From JASLEW01 sp035544875 (lineage in GTDB: Bacteria; Acidobacteriota; Thermoanaerobaculia; Multivoradales; UBA5704): 64,000 nt of DNA. Where the stretch lies: NCBI GenBank assembly GCA_035544875.1, contig DASZZP010000062.1:147916-211915 (forward strand), read 5' to 3'. This document shows, one piece after another, positions 1-7,973 of the stretch (position 1 is its first letter; each line of letters opens with the position of its first letter). The notes below the pieces were generated by a model. It worked only from the letters and a program-made list of their open reading frames with translations, was not told where the DNA came from and ran no database searches. Made by a program: the position numbers and the translations under genes.

Positions 1-1455
1 GGCGACGCGCAGCCGATCGGCGGCCGCGAAGTCGCGGCGCTTTCGCGCCTCGTCGCGCTCGCGCACCAGCTTCGCGATCTCTTCGTCATCGCGGCCAAAC
101 CTCTCGCCCTCGCCCGCTCCATTCTGCTGCCCGCCCTCGACGGTCAGCCTGGCCGACGACGCCGTGGCCTCCACGTTCGCGGTCCCGGAAAGCCCGATCT
201 CCTGCCACGCCTCTCGGTCGAGCACTCCCAGAACCTGATCGACGGCGCCGAGCGCCGCCTCGACCCCCTCCTTGTCGCCGCGTCCCAGGCCGCCGGCCTC
301 GATCGCCACGTTGACCTCCTTGACGAAGGCAAAGAGCGCGGCCAAGGCCGCCGAGACGTTGAGATCGTCGGCCAGGGCTGCCGCGAACTCGCGCTCCAGC
401 GCGGCCGCCGCGCCGCGCAGGCGCGGCCCGGCCTCCTCCCGCTCCGCGCCATGGCGCAGGCGGAAGCGCATCTCGTCGAGGCGTTTGAGCGCGCCGGCGG
501 CGCCCGCCAGAGATTCGAAGGTGAAGTTGAGCTTCTGCCGGTAGTGGACCGACAAGAAGAGGTAGCGCAGCGCCCGCGGCGCGGCGCCGCGCGCCAACAA
601 GTCCTTCAAGGTGTACTGGTTGCCGAGCGACTTCGACATCTTCTGGCCGTCGACGACCAGGTGCTCGGAATGCAGCCAGGTGTGGACGAACGGCCGGCCG
701 GTCGCCGACTCGCTCTGCGCGATCTCGTTCTCATGGTGCGGGAAGATGAGATCGACCCCGCCGCAGTGGAGATCGAAGCTCTCGCCCAGGTACTTCATGC
801 TCATCGCGGAGCATTCGATGTGCCAGCCGGGACGCCCCGGCCCCCACGGCGACTCCCACGCCGGCTCACCCGGCTTGGCCGCCTTCCACAGCACGAAGTC
901 GCGCACGTCTTCCTTGCCGTACTCGTCGCTCGCCACCCGCTCGCCGCGCCTTACCTGGCCGAGGTCGAACTCCGAGAGACGCCCGTAACCCGGGTCGCGG
1001 GCGATGCTGAAGAAAACCGAGCCGTCGCTCACGTAGGCGAAGCCGCGCTCGCACAGGCGGGCGATCAGCGCCAGGATCTCCGCGATGTGATCGGTCGCCC
1101 GGGGGTAGCGCTCGACGCGCTCGATGTGCAGCGCGTCGAGGTCGGCCAGGAATGAGCGGACGAAGGGCTCGGTGTAGACCGCGAGCGGTACGCCGGCAGC
1201 GTGCGCCCCCTGGATGGTCTTGTCATCCACGTCGGTGATGTTCATCACCTGTTCGACCCGGAAGCCGAGGTGCCGCAGCGACCGCCGCAGCAGGTCCTGG
1301 AACAGAAAGGCGCGCAGATTGCCGATGTGGACGTCGTTGTAGACCGTCGGGCCGCAAGCGTAGATGCCGGCCTTGCCGGCTGCCAGTGGACGAAATGGCG
1401 CCAGCTTCCTTCCCAGGGTGTTGAACAGCACGAGCGCGGGCGGCTTTTCCATCAT
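1..1455 (-). CDS. cysS: Cysteinyl-tRNA synthetase (3' end beyond window)
   Basis: Charges tRNA-Cys with cysteine in the cytoplasm (class I aminoacyl-tRNA synthetase). The visible 485 codons start at tandem ATG codons (1455 or 1452). The class I signature appears as HIGN at residues 43-46 after CGPTVY, and the second signature KMSKS lies at about residues 272-276. Cys and His residues expected of the zinc site occur in CGPTVY, ECSAMS and the HHENE stretch. The family is usually about 460-500 residues and the visible end still resembles the C-terminal helical domain, so only some tens of residues should be missing at the left edge. It is the last gene of a leftward run after def and a lipoprotein gene, 96 bases downstream of the latter. 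No strong Shine-Dalgarno is visible before the start. Confidence 0.97.
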   Translation of the reverse strand, partial: MMEKPPALVLFNTLGRKLAPFRPLAAGKAGIYACGPTVYNDVHIGNLRAFLFQDLLRRSLRHLGFRVEQVMNITDVDDKTIQGAHAAGVPLAVYTEPFVRSFLADLDALHIERVERYPRATDHIAEILALIARLCERGFAYVSDGSVFFSIARDPGYGRLSEFDLGQVRRGERVASDEYGKEDVRDFVLWKAAKPGEPAWESPWGPGRPGWHIECSAMSMKYLGESFDLHCGGVDLIFPHHENEIAQSESATGRPFVHTWLHSEHLVVDGQKMSKSLGNQYTLKDLLARGAAPRALRYLFLSVHYRQKLNFTFESLAGAAGALKRLDEMRFRLRHGAEREEAGPRLRGAAAALEREFAAALADDLNVSAALAALFAFVKEVNVAIEAGGLGRGDKEGVEAALGAVDQVLGVLDREAWQEIGLSGTANVEATASSARLTVEGGQQNGAGEGERFGRDDEEIAKLVRERDEARKRRDFAAADRLRVA

Positions 1456-1551
1456 GGGCAGTGTTTCATGCTGGTAAGGATTGGTGGACGCGGCCGGTGA
1501 ACCGCAGCCAGCGGCGCATGGCACGGGCGGGGGGCGGGGCGGCCGCGCCGG

Positions 1552-2166
1552 TCAGTGGACGATCGTCACCTGCACGGAGCCCGCCGTCCAGGCGGCGCTT
1601 CCGATCGGAGCGCCGCTGCTGTCGCCGGCGACATTGCGTGCGAAGGCGAACTGACCGCTGCCGCTCGCCACGCCGGTGAAGCGCAGGGTCAGCAGCACTC
1701 CTGAGCCGCTGGTGCCGGCGACCACGCCGAGCCGGCTCAAGCCCACGATCAGGTTTCCCGGCGGCGCCTCGGCCACCTGCAGCGAGGTCGCGACCGTGCC
1801 TCCGGCATTGAGCAGGCTCCCCTCGCTGCCGCCGGCAAAGTGCAGCACCGCGGTCGGATAGCTCAGGTTGAAGGCGATGCCATAGAGGTCGCTCAACCCG
1901 TTGGCGCGCACTTCGAGCACCAGCGTCGTCGGGTCGCTCGAGCTCCCCGCCGCCAGCGAGATCCCGGCGGCGCCCCCGGTCGCCGGCGTGAAGACGATCG
2001 ACGACGGCGGTGGCGGCGGCCCGGTCGGGCTGCCGCCGCCACCCCCGCCGCACGCCGCGAGCAGGGCGAGCAGCATCCCGCACGCGAGCGCCCTGGCGAT
2101 ATTCGGCGCCAGCGGCGCCATCGGCGCCATCGGCGCACGCGGCGCAAGCGGCGTCGGCCGGCTCAC
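1552..2166 (-). CDS. Cohesin-domain-like lipoprotein
   Basis: A 204-residue predicted lipoprotein. The GTG start overlaps the TGA stop of def and has AGGAGG seven bases upstream, inside the end of def, which decides this start over the ATG codons at 2130 and 2121. A short basic segment and the hydrophobic stretch GMLLALLAAC give a lipobox LAAC, followed by glycine and proline runs that look like a surface linker. Residues from about 70 to the end (for example LYGIAFNLSYP, LIVGLSRLG, GSGVLLTLRF) resemble the beta-sandwich cohesin family found in many non-cellulolytic bacteria. No dockerin partner is seen nearby, so a cellulosome role is not implied. Location is inferred to be membrane-anchored; the exact function is unknown. 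Confidence 0.8.
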   Translation of the reverse strand: MSRPTPLAPRAPMAPMAPLAPNIARALACGMLLALLAACGGGGGGSPTGPPPPPSSIVFTPATGGAAGISLAAGSSSDPTTLVLEVRANGLSDLYGIAFNLSYPTAVLHFAGGSEGSLLNAGGTVATSLQVAEAPPGNLIVGLSRLGVVAGTSGSGVLLTLRFTGVASGSGQFAFARNVAGDSSGAPIGSAAWTAGSVQVTIVH

Positions 2167-2684
2167 GCGTGGACCTCCTCGCGCTCGGCGGCGAGCTTGC
2201 GCAGCTGGCGGCGCACCCGCTCGCGGCGCAGGCCGCGCAGATGGTCGACGAACAGGATTCCCTGCAGGTGGTCGATCTCGTGGCAGAGCGCACGCGCCAG
2301 CCACCCATCACCGGTGAGCTCGAAGGGCTCGCCGGCGAGGCTCAGCCCTCGCACGGTGACCTTTGCCGGACGATCGACCTTGTCGGTGATGCCGGGCAAA
2401 GACAGGCAGCCTTCGACGTCACTCTCCAGACCCTCGCTGCGCACCACCTCGGGATTGACCAGCACGCGCAGCTGTGCGGGATCCTCGCCCACCGACAGGT
2501 CGACGACGGCGAGGCACTCTTCCGCTCCGACTTGCGGCGCGGCCAGCCCGATGCCCGGCGCCGCGTGCATGGTTTCCGCCATGTTGGCCGCCAGGCGGGC
2601 CAGCCGCGGCCCGAATTCGGTCACCGGGCGGCACTTCAATCGCAAGACCGGGTCGGGATAGATGCGGATTGGAAGGATCGCCAT
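2163..2684 (-). CDS. def: Peptide deformylase
   Basis: Removes the N-formyl group from nascent proteins; a metal-dependent cytoplasmic hydrolase. The 173-residue product has all three family motifs: GIGLAAPQV at residues 44-52, EGCLSLPG at 91-98 with the metal-binding Cys, and HEIDH at 135-139 with the two metal-binding His and the catalytic Glu. The length is typical. The ATG shares one base with the TGA of the upstream cNMP-binding gene (TGATG), and the next gene starts at its own stop, so the genes are likely translationally coupled. It is not followed by fmt, its frequent partner in other bacteria. Confidence 0.97.
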   Translation of the reverse strand: MAILPIRIYPDPVLRLKCRPVTEFGPRLARLAANMAETMHAAPGIGLAAPQVGAEECLAVVDLSVGEDPAQLRVLVNPEVVRSEGLESDVEGCLSLPGITDKVDRPAKVTVRGLSLAGEPFELTGDGWLARALCHEIDHLQGILFVDHLRGLRRERVRRQLRKLAAEREEVHA

Positions 2685-3559
2685 CAGGAGCCGCCTCGCA
2701 GGCTCTGGACGGTCGAGGCGACGGCACGGTCGTTGCGCTGCTCGCGCAGCATCTCGATGAAGACACGCGGGTCCGGATTGCCGATCAGGCATTTCTCGAG
2801 CCCTTCCCGGTTCAGCTTGAGCGCGATGACCGCCTCGCGCACATGATAGGTGGCGGGCCAGGGTGTGCGCTCGAGCAACGCTCCCTCGCCGATGATGTCG
2901 CCGCCGGTGAAGCTGCGCAGCAGGTCGCGCTCGTCTCTGCCCTCCCCGGACATGGCATCGACCACGCCGCGCACCAGGAGCAGCAGGTACTGCTCGAGAC
3001 TCCCCTCCTCGACCACCACCGCCGACTCCTGGAAATGGACTAGCTCCATGGCCGAGAAGAGCCGCCGCAGCTGCTCGCCGGGCAGGTTGCGGACGAGCGC
3101 GCTCGAAGCGAGGTGGTGCCACAGGCGCTGCAGCTCGAGAGCCGAAGTACCGTCGTGCTCGCCGCCCGCCTGGCGCAATCCCTCGATGGCCTGGGAGCGT
3201 ACGTGCTCCATGCTCTTCTCGTTCTGCAAATCCTCGAGCTTCATGCCCAGCGAGGTGTCGCCGGGAGCCAGCTTGATCGCCTTCGAGAGCAGCGCGATTC
3301 CCTTGTCGTAGAAGCCATCCTGCGCATACTCGTCGGCGACGAATGAGTACTCGATCACCGCCCGCGCGATCTGCCGCAGCTCGGTGTAGACCTCGGCCAG
3401 CTTGAGGTGGGAGTGCAGGTCCTGCGGGTTGTCCTTGAGCTTCGTGACCAGCCGTTCCGCCGCTTCGTCATAGCGTTCCAGCACGATCAGGTCGTCGATC
3501 GTGTACTCGTGTGGGCCGGTCTTGCCGCGCACCCCCTGGAACCAGCTCTTCAGCGCCAC
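2684..3559 (-). CDS. TPR and cyclic-nucleotide-binding domain protein
   Basis: A 291-residue cytoplasmic protein without a DNA-binding helix-turn-helix. Residues about 20-115 form helical TPR-like repeats (for example YDEAAERLVTKLKDNPQDL and LLSKAIKLAPGD). Residues about 140-265 form a cNMP-binding beta-roll (FSAMELVHFQESAVVVEEG, then GDIIGEGALLERTPWPATY, where the G-E-G segment corresponds to the phosphate-binding cassette). The GTG start is chosen because GGGAGG lies nine bases upstream and the product begins with a plausible VALKSWFQG. It is first in the operon with def, the lipoprotein gene and cysS. A perfect TATAAT about 160 bases upstream could be its -10 box. It may be a sensor or scaffold; the ligand and target are unknown. 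Confidence 0.8.
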   Translation of the reverse strand: MALKSWFQGVRGKTGPHEYTIDDLIVLERYDEAAERLVTKLKDNPQDLHSHLKLAEVYTELRQIARAVIEYSFVADEYAQDGFYDKGIALLSKAIKLAPGDTSLGMKLEDLQNEKSMEHVRSQAIEGLRQAGGEHDGTSALELQRLWHHLASSALVRNLPGEQLRRLFSAMELVHFQESAVVVEEGSLEQYLLLLVRGVVDAMSGEGRDERDLLRSFTGGDIIGEGALLERTPWPATYHVREAVIALKLNREGLEKCLIGNPDPRVFIEMLREQRNDRAVASTVQSLRGGS

Positions 3560-3880
3560 CGCGGGTCGCCTCCCCCCTGGAACCCGAGCCCGCCGAACCG
3601 GCGACCGGCAACCGCGTCGCCTGGGCGTGCCGGGCCGCTGCCGTTCCATCGCCGCTGCGCCCTGGCGGGGACGCCGGTGACGCCTCGGGTGGACGGCTTT
3701 GTGCCCGCTCGGGCGCCTGCATTATAGCGAGATCCGGCCTGGAATGAGTCGGTTGCGCCCTGGCTGCCCCTGGGCGGTCCCGCGCTCGGGGCCTGGCCCG
3801 GAAGTTGCGACTGTTGAGATTGACTGCGATTGTCGTAGATCGGATACGAGAGTAAGGTTCAACCCCAGGAGAACACCAAG
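3560..3880. other. Divergent intergenic region
   Basis: No gene is seen in these 321 bases between two divergently transcribed genes. The leftward strand holds the TATAAT at 3721-3726. The rightward strand holds a weaker candidate promoter: TTGACT at 3820-3825, a 17-base spacer and GATACG at 3843-3848, which would give a leader of about 25 bases containing the AGGAG before the start at 3881. Confidence 0.5.
3721..3726 (-). promoter_or_regulatory. Candidate -10 box for the def-cysS operon
   Basis: Reading leftwards the hexamer is a perfect TATAAT. No convincing -35 hexamer lies 16-18 bases upstream. It would give a leader of about 155 bases before the GTG at 3559. Confidence 0.4.
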
Positions 3881-6217
3881 ATGTCTACCCCAAGGAACCC
3901 TTCCAGAACCGCCCTTCGCAAGGGGCTCGGTCTCGGCCTCTTGCTCAGCCTGGCCGCGGCCCTCCCGGCGCTGGCCCAGGATGCCCGGGATGCCCAGGCA
4001 GCTGGAGGATGGGGGGGCACCGACACCGCCCCTGCCGACACCAGCTACGGCTATCTGCGGCTCGTGGAGGGTTCAGCCACCCTCACCCAGGGAAGGTCCG
4101 GCAACCGCTCCGCGGCTGAGATCAATATGCCCGTCCTCTCCGGCGACCGTCTCGAGGTCGCGTCGCGAGGCCGCGCCGAGATCGTGCTCGCCGACCACAA
4201 CATCGTCCGCCTCGACGGCGGCAGCGTGCTGCTGTTCGACAAGCTCGCCGCCTCGGCCGACCGCAACGACCCGTCCACCGTGCTGCGGCTCGACGAAGGC
4301 AACATCGAGCTCGTGGTCACCCAGAACTCAGTCGGCAAGGAGCTGCCGACCGTCGTGACGCCCAACGCCAGCGTCTACATCCAGGCCTACGGCACCTACC
4401 GCATCACCTCGGACCGCGGCGACTGGTCGCAGGTCTTGGTGCGGCGCGGCACCGCCCAGGTGGTCGCCGACAGCGGCGAGCAGGCGGTGCGGGCCGGCGA
4501 GGAAGCTGTCGTCGACGGCGAGTCCCGCTCCGGCGGCACCGGCGGCGTCGAGGTGCGGGCCGCCGGCGCCTTCGACTCGCTCGAGAGCTGGGGACGCGGG
4601 CTCGACGACGAGACGCGCGTCGCCGATGACCGCTACGTCGACGCGAGCCTGCGTTACCAGGCGGCGCCGCTCGAGCGCTACGGTCACTGGATCGATGTCG
4701 ACAATCAGCAGTACTGGCAGCCCAACAACGTCGACGAGGGCTGGCATCCCTTCTGGGAAGGGCGCTGGGACTACACCCCGTCCGGCCAGAACTGGGTCTC
4801 GTACGAACCCTGGGGCTGGGTGCCTTACCACTACGGCAGCTGGGACTATCTGCCCTCCCACGGTTGGGCCTGGCAGCCTGGCTATGCCTTTTCGCCGGCG
4901 TGGGTCTACTGGTACTGGGGGCCGACCTATGTCGGCTGGTGCCCGATCGGCTTCTACTCCCACTTCTATCGCCCGTTCTTCGGCGACCCGATCTTCCGCC
5001 ACGGCATCTACGGCTGGGCGGGCGGCGGCTTCGGCATCTCTGCCTTCGCGCGCTGGAACTTCATCGCGGCGGGCGACTTCGGCCGGCGAGACTTCTTCCA
5101 CCGTCCGGTGCCGGTGAGCCGGCTCGAAGGGCTGCCGCGCGGCATCATCACCACCGACACGCGGGCCATCACCCCGGCGGTGCTGCGCAATCCGGGGCGC
5201 GTCGTGACGATGCTCGCCACCAACCCCTCGGTCGCCCGGGTGCCGGGCGCGGTCGGCGGCAAGCTGCCCGACGTCTCTGCTTTCGTGGCTCGTCAGCCCC
5301 ACCTGGAGCCTGGCGTGGCCCGCGCCGTGGTCGCCGATGGGCCGCGGCAGTCTGGCGCCCGGGTCGCTGGCTCGCCGTTGCAGCCCAGCACCCTGGGCGG
5401 CGGCGCGCGCGCCTTCTCGACCGGCAACAACCGCGCTTTCGGCTCTCCCGGCAGCTCGCCTTCCACCGCGCGGTCGTTCCGGCCCCAGCCGGCGATGCCA
5501 AGCCGCAGCGCTGGCGGGCAGGCGCCGCGCGCGATCCCTCCGCAGCCGCAGCAGCGGAGCCGTCAGCAGCAGCCGGCTCCGGCCAGGCCGCCGAGCAACC
5601 TGAGCAGCGGCTGGAGCAACGGCCTCGGCGCGGCCGGTTCCAACCAGGGCAACGCGTCGGCCAACGCGCCGGACACGAGCAGCTATCGCTCGCGCTTCCG
5701 GGCCGATCATGCCGGCGGCAGCTCCAGCCAGCCCAGCGCGAGCTCCCGCTTCACGCCACCCGACCGCCTGAGCGGCCAGGCAGGGCGTGCGCCGTTCATG
5801 CCCGGTTCGCCGAACGACCGGGTCTGGACCTCACCGAGCACGCGCCAGCAGCCGGCGCCCGGCTATCGCTCCTCGGCGCCGCCCGCGACGACCTACCGCT
5901 CCTCGCCCCCCGGCTCGCAGTACTCGGCTCCCAGCCAGCGGTACTCGCCGCCTAGGCAGCAGTACTCGCCGCCGAGCCAACAGTACTCGGCTCCCAGCCA
6001 GCGGTACTCGACACCGAGCCAGCGCTACTCGACTCCTGGCTCGGGCTACTCGGCGCCTGCGCCACGCTCCTCCGCCCCGAGCTACCACTACTCCGCGCCG
6101 CCGGCGCCGCACTACCAGTCGTCCCGGCCTCCGTCCTCCAGCTCCTCGAACCGCTCGTCGGCGCGCGGGAGCGGTGGCGGCAGCAGCAACGATCGTCATC
6201 GGCCTCCCCACGGATAG
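3881..6217 (+). CDS. Secreted FecR-domain / DUF6600-type protein
   Basis: A 778-residue exported protein. A signal peptide covers residues 1-33 (LGLGLLLSLAAALPALAQ). Residues about 50-165 resemble a FecR domain (LRLVEGSATLTQG, then GDRLEVASRGRAEIVLADHN). Residues about 250-345 are rich in Trp, Tyr and Gly (YGHWIDVDNQQYWQP, GWAWQPGYAFSPAWVYWYWG), as in the DUF6600 family. The last 250 residues are low complexity, ending in tandem YSxPSQRYSTPSQ-type units. AGGAG precedes the ATG by about eight bases. No ECF sigma factor or TonB receptor lies next to it, so classical FecR iron signalling is unlikely. The repeat tail suggests a surface or matrix role, which is inference. Confidence 0.85.
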   Translation: MSTPRNPSRTALRKGLGLGLLLSLAAALPALAQDARDAQAAGGWGGTDTAPADTSYGYLRLVEGSATLTQGRSGNRSAAEINMPVLSGDRLEVASRGRAEIVLADHNIVRLDGGSVLLFDKLAASADRNDPSTVLRLDEGNIELVVTQNSVGKELPTVVTPNASVYIQAYGTYRITSDRGDWSQVLVRRGTAQVVADSGEQAVRAGEEAVVDGESRSGGTGGVEVRAAGAFDSLESWGRGLDDETRVADDRYVDASLRYQAAPLERYGHWIDVDNQQYWQPNNVDEGWHPFWEGRWDYTPSGQNWVSYEPWGWVPYHYGSWDYLPSHGWAWQPGYAFSPAWVYWYWGPTYVGWCPIGFYSHFYRPFFGDPIFRHGIYGWAGGGFGISAFARWNFIAAGDFGRRDFFHRPVPVSRLEGLPRGIITTDTRAITPAVLRNPGRVVTMLATNPSVARVPGAVGGKLPDVSAFVARQPHLEPGVARAVVADGPRQSGARVAGSPLQPSTLGGGARAFSTGNNRAFGSPGSSPSTARSFRPQPAMPSRSAGGQAPRAIPPQPQQRSRQQQPAPARPPSNLSSGWSNGLGAAGSNQGNASANAPDTSSYRSRFRADHAGGSSSQPSASSRFTPPDRLSGQAGRAPFMPGSPNDRVWTSPSTRQQPAPGYRSSAPPATTYRSSPPGSQYSAPSQRYSPPRQQYSPPSQQYSAPSQRYSTPSQRYSTPGSGYSAPAPRSSAPSYHYSAPPAPHYQSSRPPSSSSSNRSSARGSGGGSSNDRHRPPHG

Positions 6218-6229
6218 CCGCAGGATGGT

Positions 6230-6280
6230 GGTGCTGGCGGAAGTGGTCGGTGCTTGACCGCGACCACCACCGCCAGTACC
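6230..6280. terminator. Long hairpin after the FecR/DUF6600 gene
   Basis: GGTGCTGGCGG (6230-6240) pairs with CCGCCAGTACC (6270-6280), and inside it GTGGTC (6243-6248) pairs with GACCAC (6262-6267), separated by a 2x2 mismatch. The loop is 13 bases. It begins 13 bases after the stop codon. There is no T tract, so it may be a factor-dependent terminator or an mRNA-stabilising end. Confidence 0.45.
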
Positions 6281-6461
6281 GCTGCTCGATTCCGCCGCGA
6301 GCCTTTCATCCATCCCGTCGCGTCACCCTCGCCGGCGGGTACCCTGCCCCGCTCCCGCCGCCCCTTTTCCCCGCTCGTTCACCCTCCTACCACTCCGACC
6401 CGCGGCACCTCCCGCGCCTCCGGGGAGGCGGGGAGTTTCGGTCTAGAATCGCTTCTCACCC

Positions 6462-6722
6462 ATGCGCTTCAACGCCCTGTTCCGCGTCTTCTTCATCCTC
6501 TACTGCATCGAGGCCGGTTTCTTTCTGCTGCTCGCCCCTTGGAGCCCCGGCTGGGACCGCACCGTGCTGCAGGTCCCGGTGGGCTTGGTGCGCATCGTAT
6601 TCCTGCACCCCTTACTGCGCGGCGCGATGAGCGGCTTTGGTCTGGTCCACCTGGTGTGGAGCGCCCACGACCTCGCCCTGCTCATCGCGCGCTGGCGGCC
6701 GCGCAATCAGGCCGGCCTTTGA
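6462..6722 (+). CDS. Small membrane protein of unknown function
   Basis: An 86-residue product with two or three hydrophobic segments (ALFRVFFILYCIEAGFFLLL at the N-terminus, VGLVRIVFLHPLL in the middle, GLVHLVWSAHDLALLI near the end) and a basic C-terminus. The family was not recognised. TAGAAT at 6444-6449 ends 12 bases before the ATG and could be a -10 box, giving a very short leader; no good Shine-Dalgarno is visible. Its stop overlaps the TTG start of thiE by four bases, so the two genes are probably co-translated. The tight coupling and the clean membrane-protein pattern support a real gene. Confidence 0.65.
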   Translation: MRFNALFRVFFILYCIEAGFFLLLAPWSPGWDRTVLQVPVGLVRIVFLHPLLRGAMSGFGLVHLVWSAHDLALLIARWRPRNQAGL

Positions 6723-7387
6723 ACGGCGCTCGCCCAGGCCCGGCCCCTCCTCCCTTTCGCCTGCTCGCGATCAGCCAGCTCGCGGGGCTCGAAGGCAACG
6801 CCCCGTCCGAGCACCTTCCCGACTCGCCGGCGAAGGCCTGGCTCGAAGAGCTGGCGCGGGCTGGGATCGATGCGCTGCAGCTGCGCGAAAAAGAGTTGAG
6901 CGACCGCGATCTCTTCGAGCTGGCCTGCCGCGCCCGCGCCAGCTTTCCGGCGCCCGCTCTCCTGCTGGTCAACGGACGCCTCGACGTCGCCCTGGCGGCC
7001 GGCGCCGACGGCGTGCATCTGCCCGCGGACGGCATCCCCGCCGCCGCGTTGCGGGGGCGCTGCGGCCGGAGTCTGCTCCTCGGCGTATCCACCCACCGGC
7101 TCGACGAGGTGGTGCAGGCGCGCCGCGCCGGCGCTGACTACGTCGTCTTCGGGCCGGTCTACCCAACCCCTGGCAAGGAGCGGTTCGGCCAGCCGCTCGG
7201 AATCGCCGCGCTCCGCCGAGCCGCCGAGGAAGGGATTGCCGTCTACGCCCTGGGAGGCGTTACACTAGACCGGTTCGGCGAGGTGGCCGCAGCCGGAGCG
7301 GCGGGAGTGGCCGGCATCCGGCTGTTCCAGCAGCCCCCGCTCCTGGCCGAGGTGGCGCGCGCCGCGCGGGAGCACTTCGGCCCCTGA
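6719..7387 (+). CDS. thiE: Thiamine-phosphate synthase
   Basis: Couples the HMP-pyrophosphate and thiazole phosphate moieties to give thiamine phosphate. The 222-residue TIM-barrel protein shows QLREK at residues 54-58, LLVNGRLDVALAAGADGVHL, GVSTHRLDEVVQARRAGADY, FGPVYPTPGKE and the phosphate-binding YALGGVT segment. The TTG start overlaps the previous stop (TTGA) and gives a typical length with a short N-terminal extension. No other in-frame ATG or GTG fits. No other thi gene and no TPP riboswitch is visible here, so regulation from the window is unclear. A TenI-like regulator is possible, but the QLREK and TPGKE motifs favour the synthase. Confidence 0.88.
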   Translation: MNGARPGPAPPPFRLLAISQLAGLEGNAPSEHLPDSPAKAWLEELARAGIDALQLREKELSDRDLFELACRARASFPAPALLLVNGRLDVALAAGADGVHLPADGIPAAALRGRCGRSLLLGVSTHRLDEVVQARRAGADYVVFGPVYPTPGKERFGQPLGIAALRRAAEEGIAVYALGGVTLDRFGEVAAAGAAGVAGIRLFQQPPLLAEVARAAREHFGP

Positions 7388-7418
7388 TGCCGCCAGCGCG
7401 GGAGAAAGTAGAGTTTTC

Positions 7419-7973
7419 TTGAGCATCCATGACCTGCGCCTCGGCGCCGCCGCTCAGGACGGCAACGCTGCCGGTGCCAAGCCTCGCTACCTGCTGGTCT
7501 CCCTGGCCATCATCGTCCTCGACCAGTGGACGAAGTGGCTGGTCGAGGCGCACCTGCCGCGCCACGTCGCCCAGCCCATCGTGCCGGGTTTCCTCAACCT
7601 CACCCACGTCCGCAACACCGGCGTGGCATTCGGGCTCTTCGCCTCCTCCGGCATGAGCACGAGCTGGCTGCTGACCGCCCTCGGGCTGGTGGCGCTGGCG
7701 GCGGTCTCGATCTACTTTGGCTTCGCCTCGCCCCGTGACCGCGCTCTGCTGGTGGCGCTCGCGCTGGTGGTCGGCGGCGCCATCGGCAACCTGATCGATC
7801 GCGTGGCGAGCGGCGCGGTGACCGACTTCATCGACGTCTACGTCGGCCTGCACCACTGGCCCTCCTTCAACGTGGCGGACGCCGCGATCTCGATCGGCAT
7901 CGTGCTGATGGCGGTCGACAGCATCTGGTCGCGCAAGGCCGCCGCCACGACCTCCGAGCCACAGGGGGTGTGA
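7419..7973 (+). CDS. lspA: Lipoprotein signal peptidase (signal peptidase II)
   Basis: Cleaves the signal peptides of lipoproteins in the inner membrane, after Lgt modification. The 184-residue product has four predicted membrane helices and the two catalytic aspartates in NLIDRV (Asp127) and FNVADAAI (Asp154). LDQWTK and the VRNTGVAFG segment are also conserved family motifs. The start is a TTG with only a distant GGAG upstream; an N-terminal extension of about 20 residues precedes the first helix. The rluD-type gene begins in its stop codon (GTGA overlap), a pairing seen in many bacteria. Its substrate type is present in this window (the lipoprotein at 1552-2166). Confidence 0.95.
   Translation: MSIHDLRLGAAAQDGNAAGAKPRYLLVSLAIIVLDQWTKWLVEAHLPRHVAQPIVPGFLNLTHVRNTGVAFGLFASSGMSTSWLLTALGLVALAAVSIYFGFASPRDRALLVALALVVGGAIGNLIDRVASGAVTDFIDVYVGLHHWPSFNVADAAISIGIVLMAVDSIWSRKAAATTSEPQGV

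Noticed and set aside
5900..6060. Tandem repeats that could suggest a CRISPR array
   Set aside because: The units are 24-27 bases in the reading frame and encode YSxPSQ repeats; there are no spacers.
6280..6720. A TPP riboswitch upstream of thiE
   Set aside because: No conserved CTGAGA or ACCTGA elements were found, and thiE is translated from inside the previous gene.
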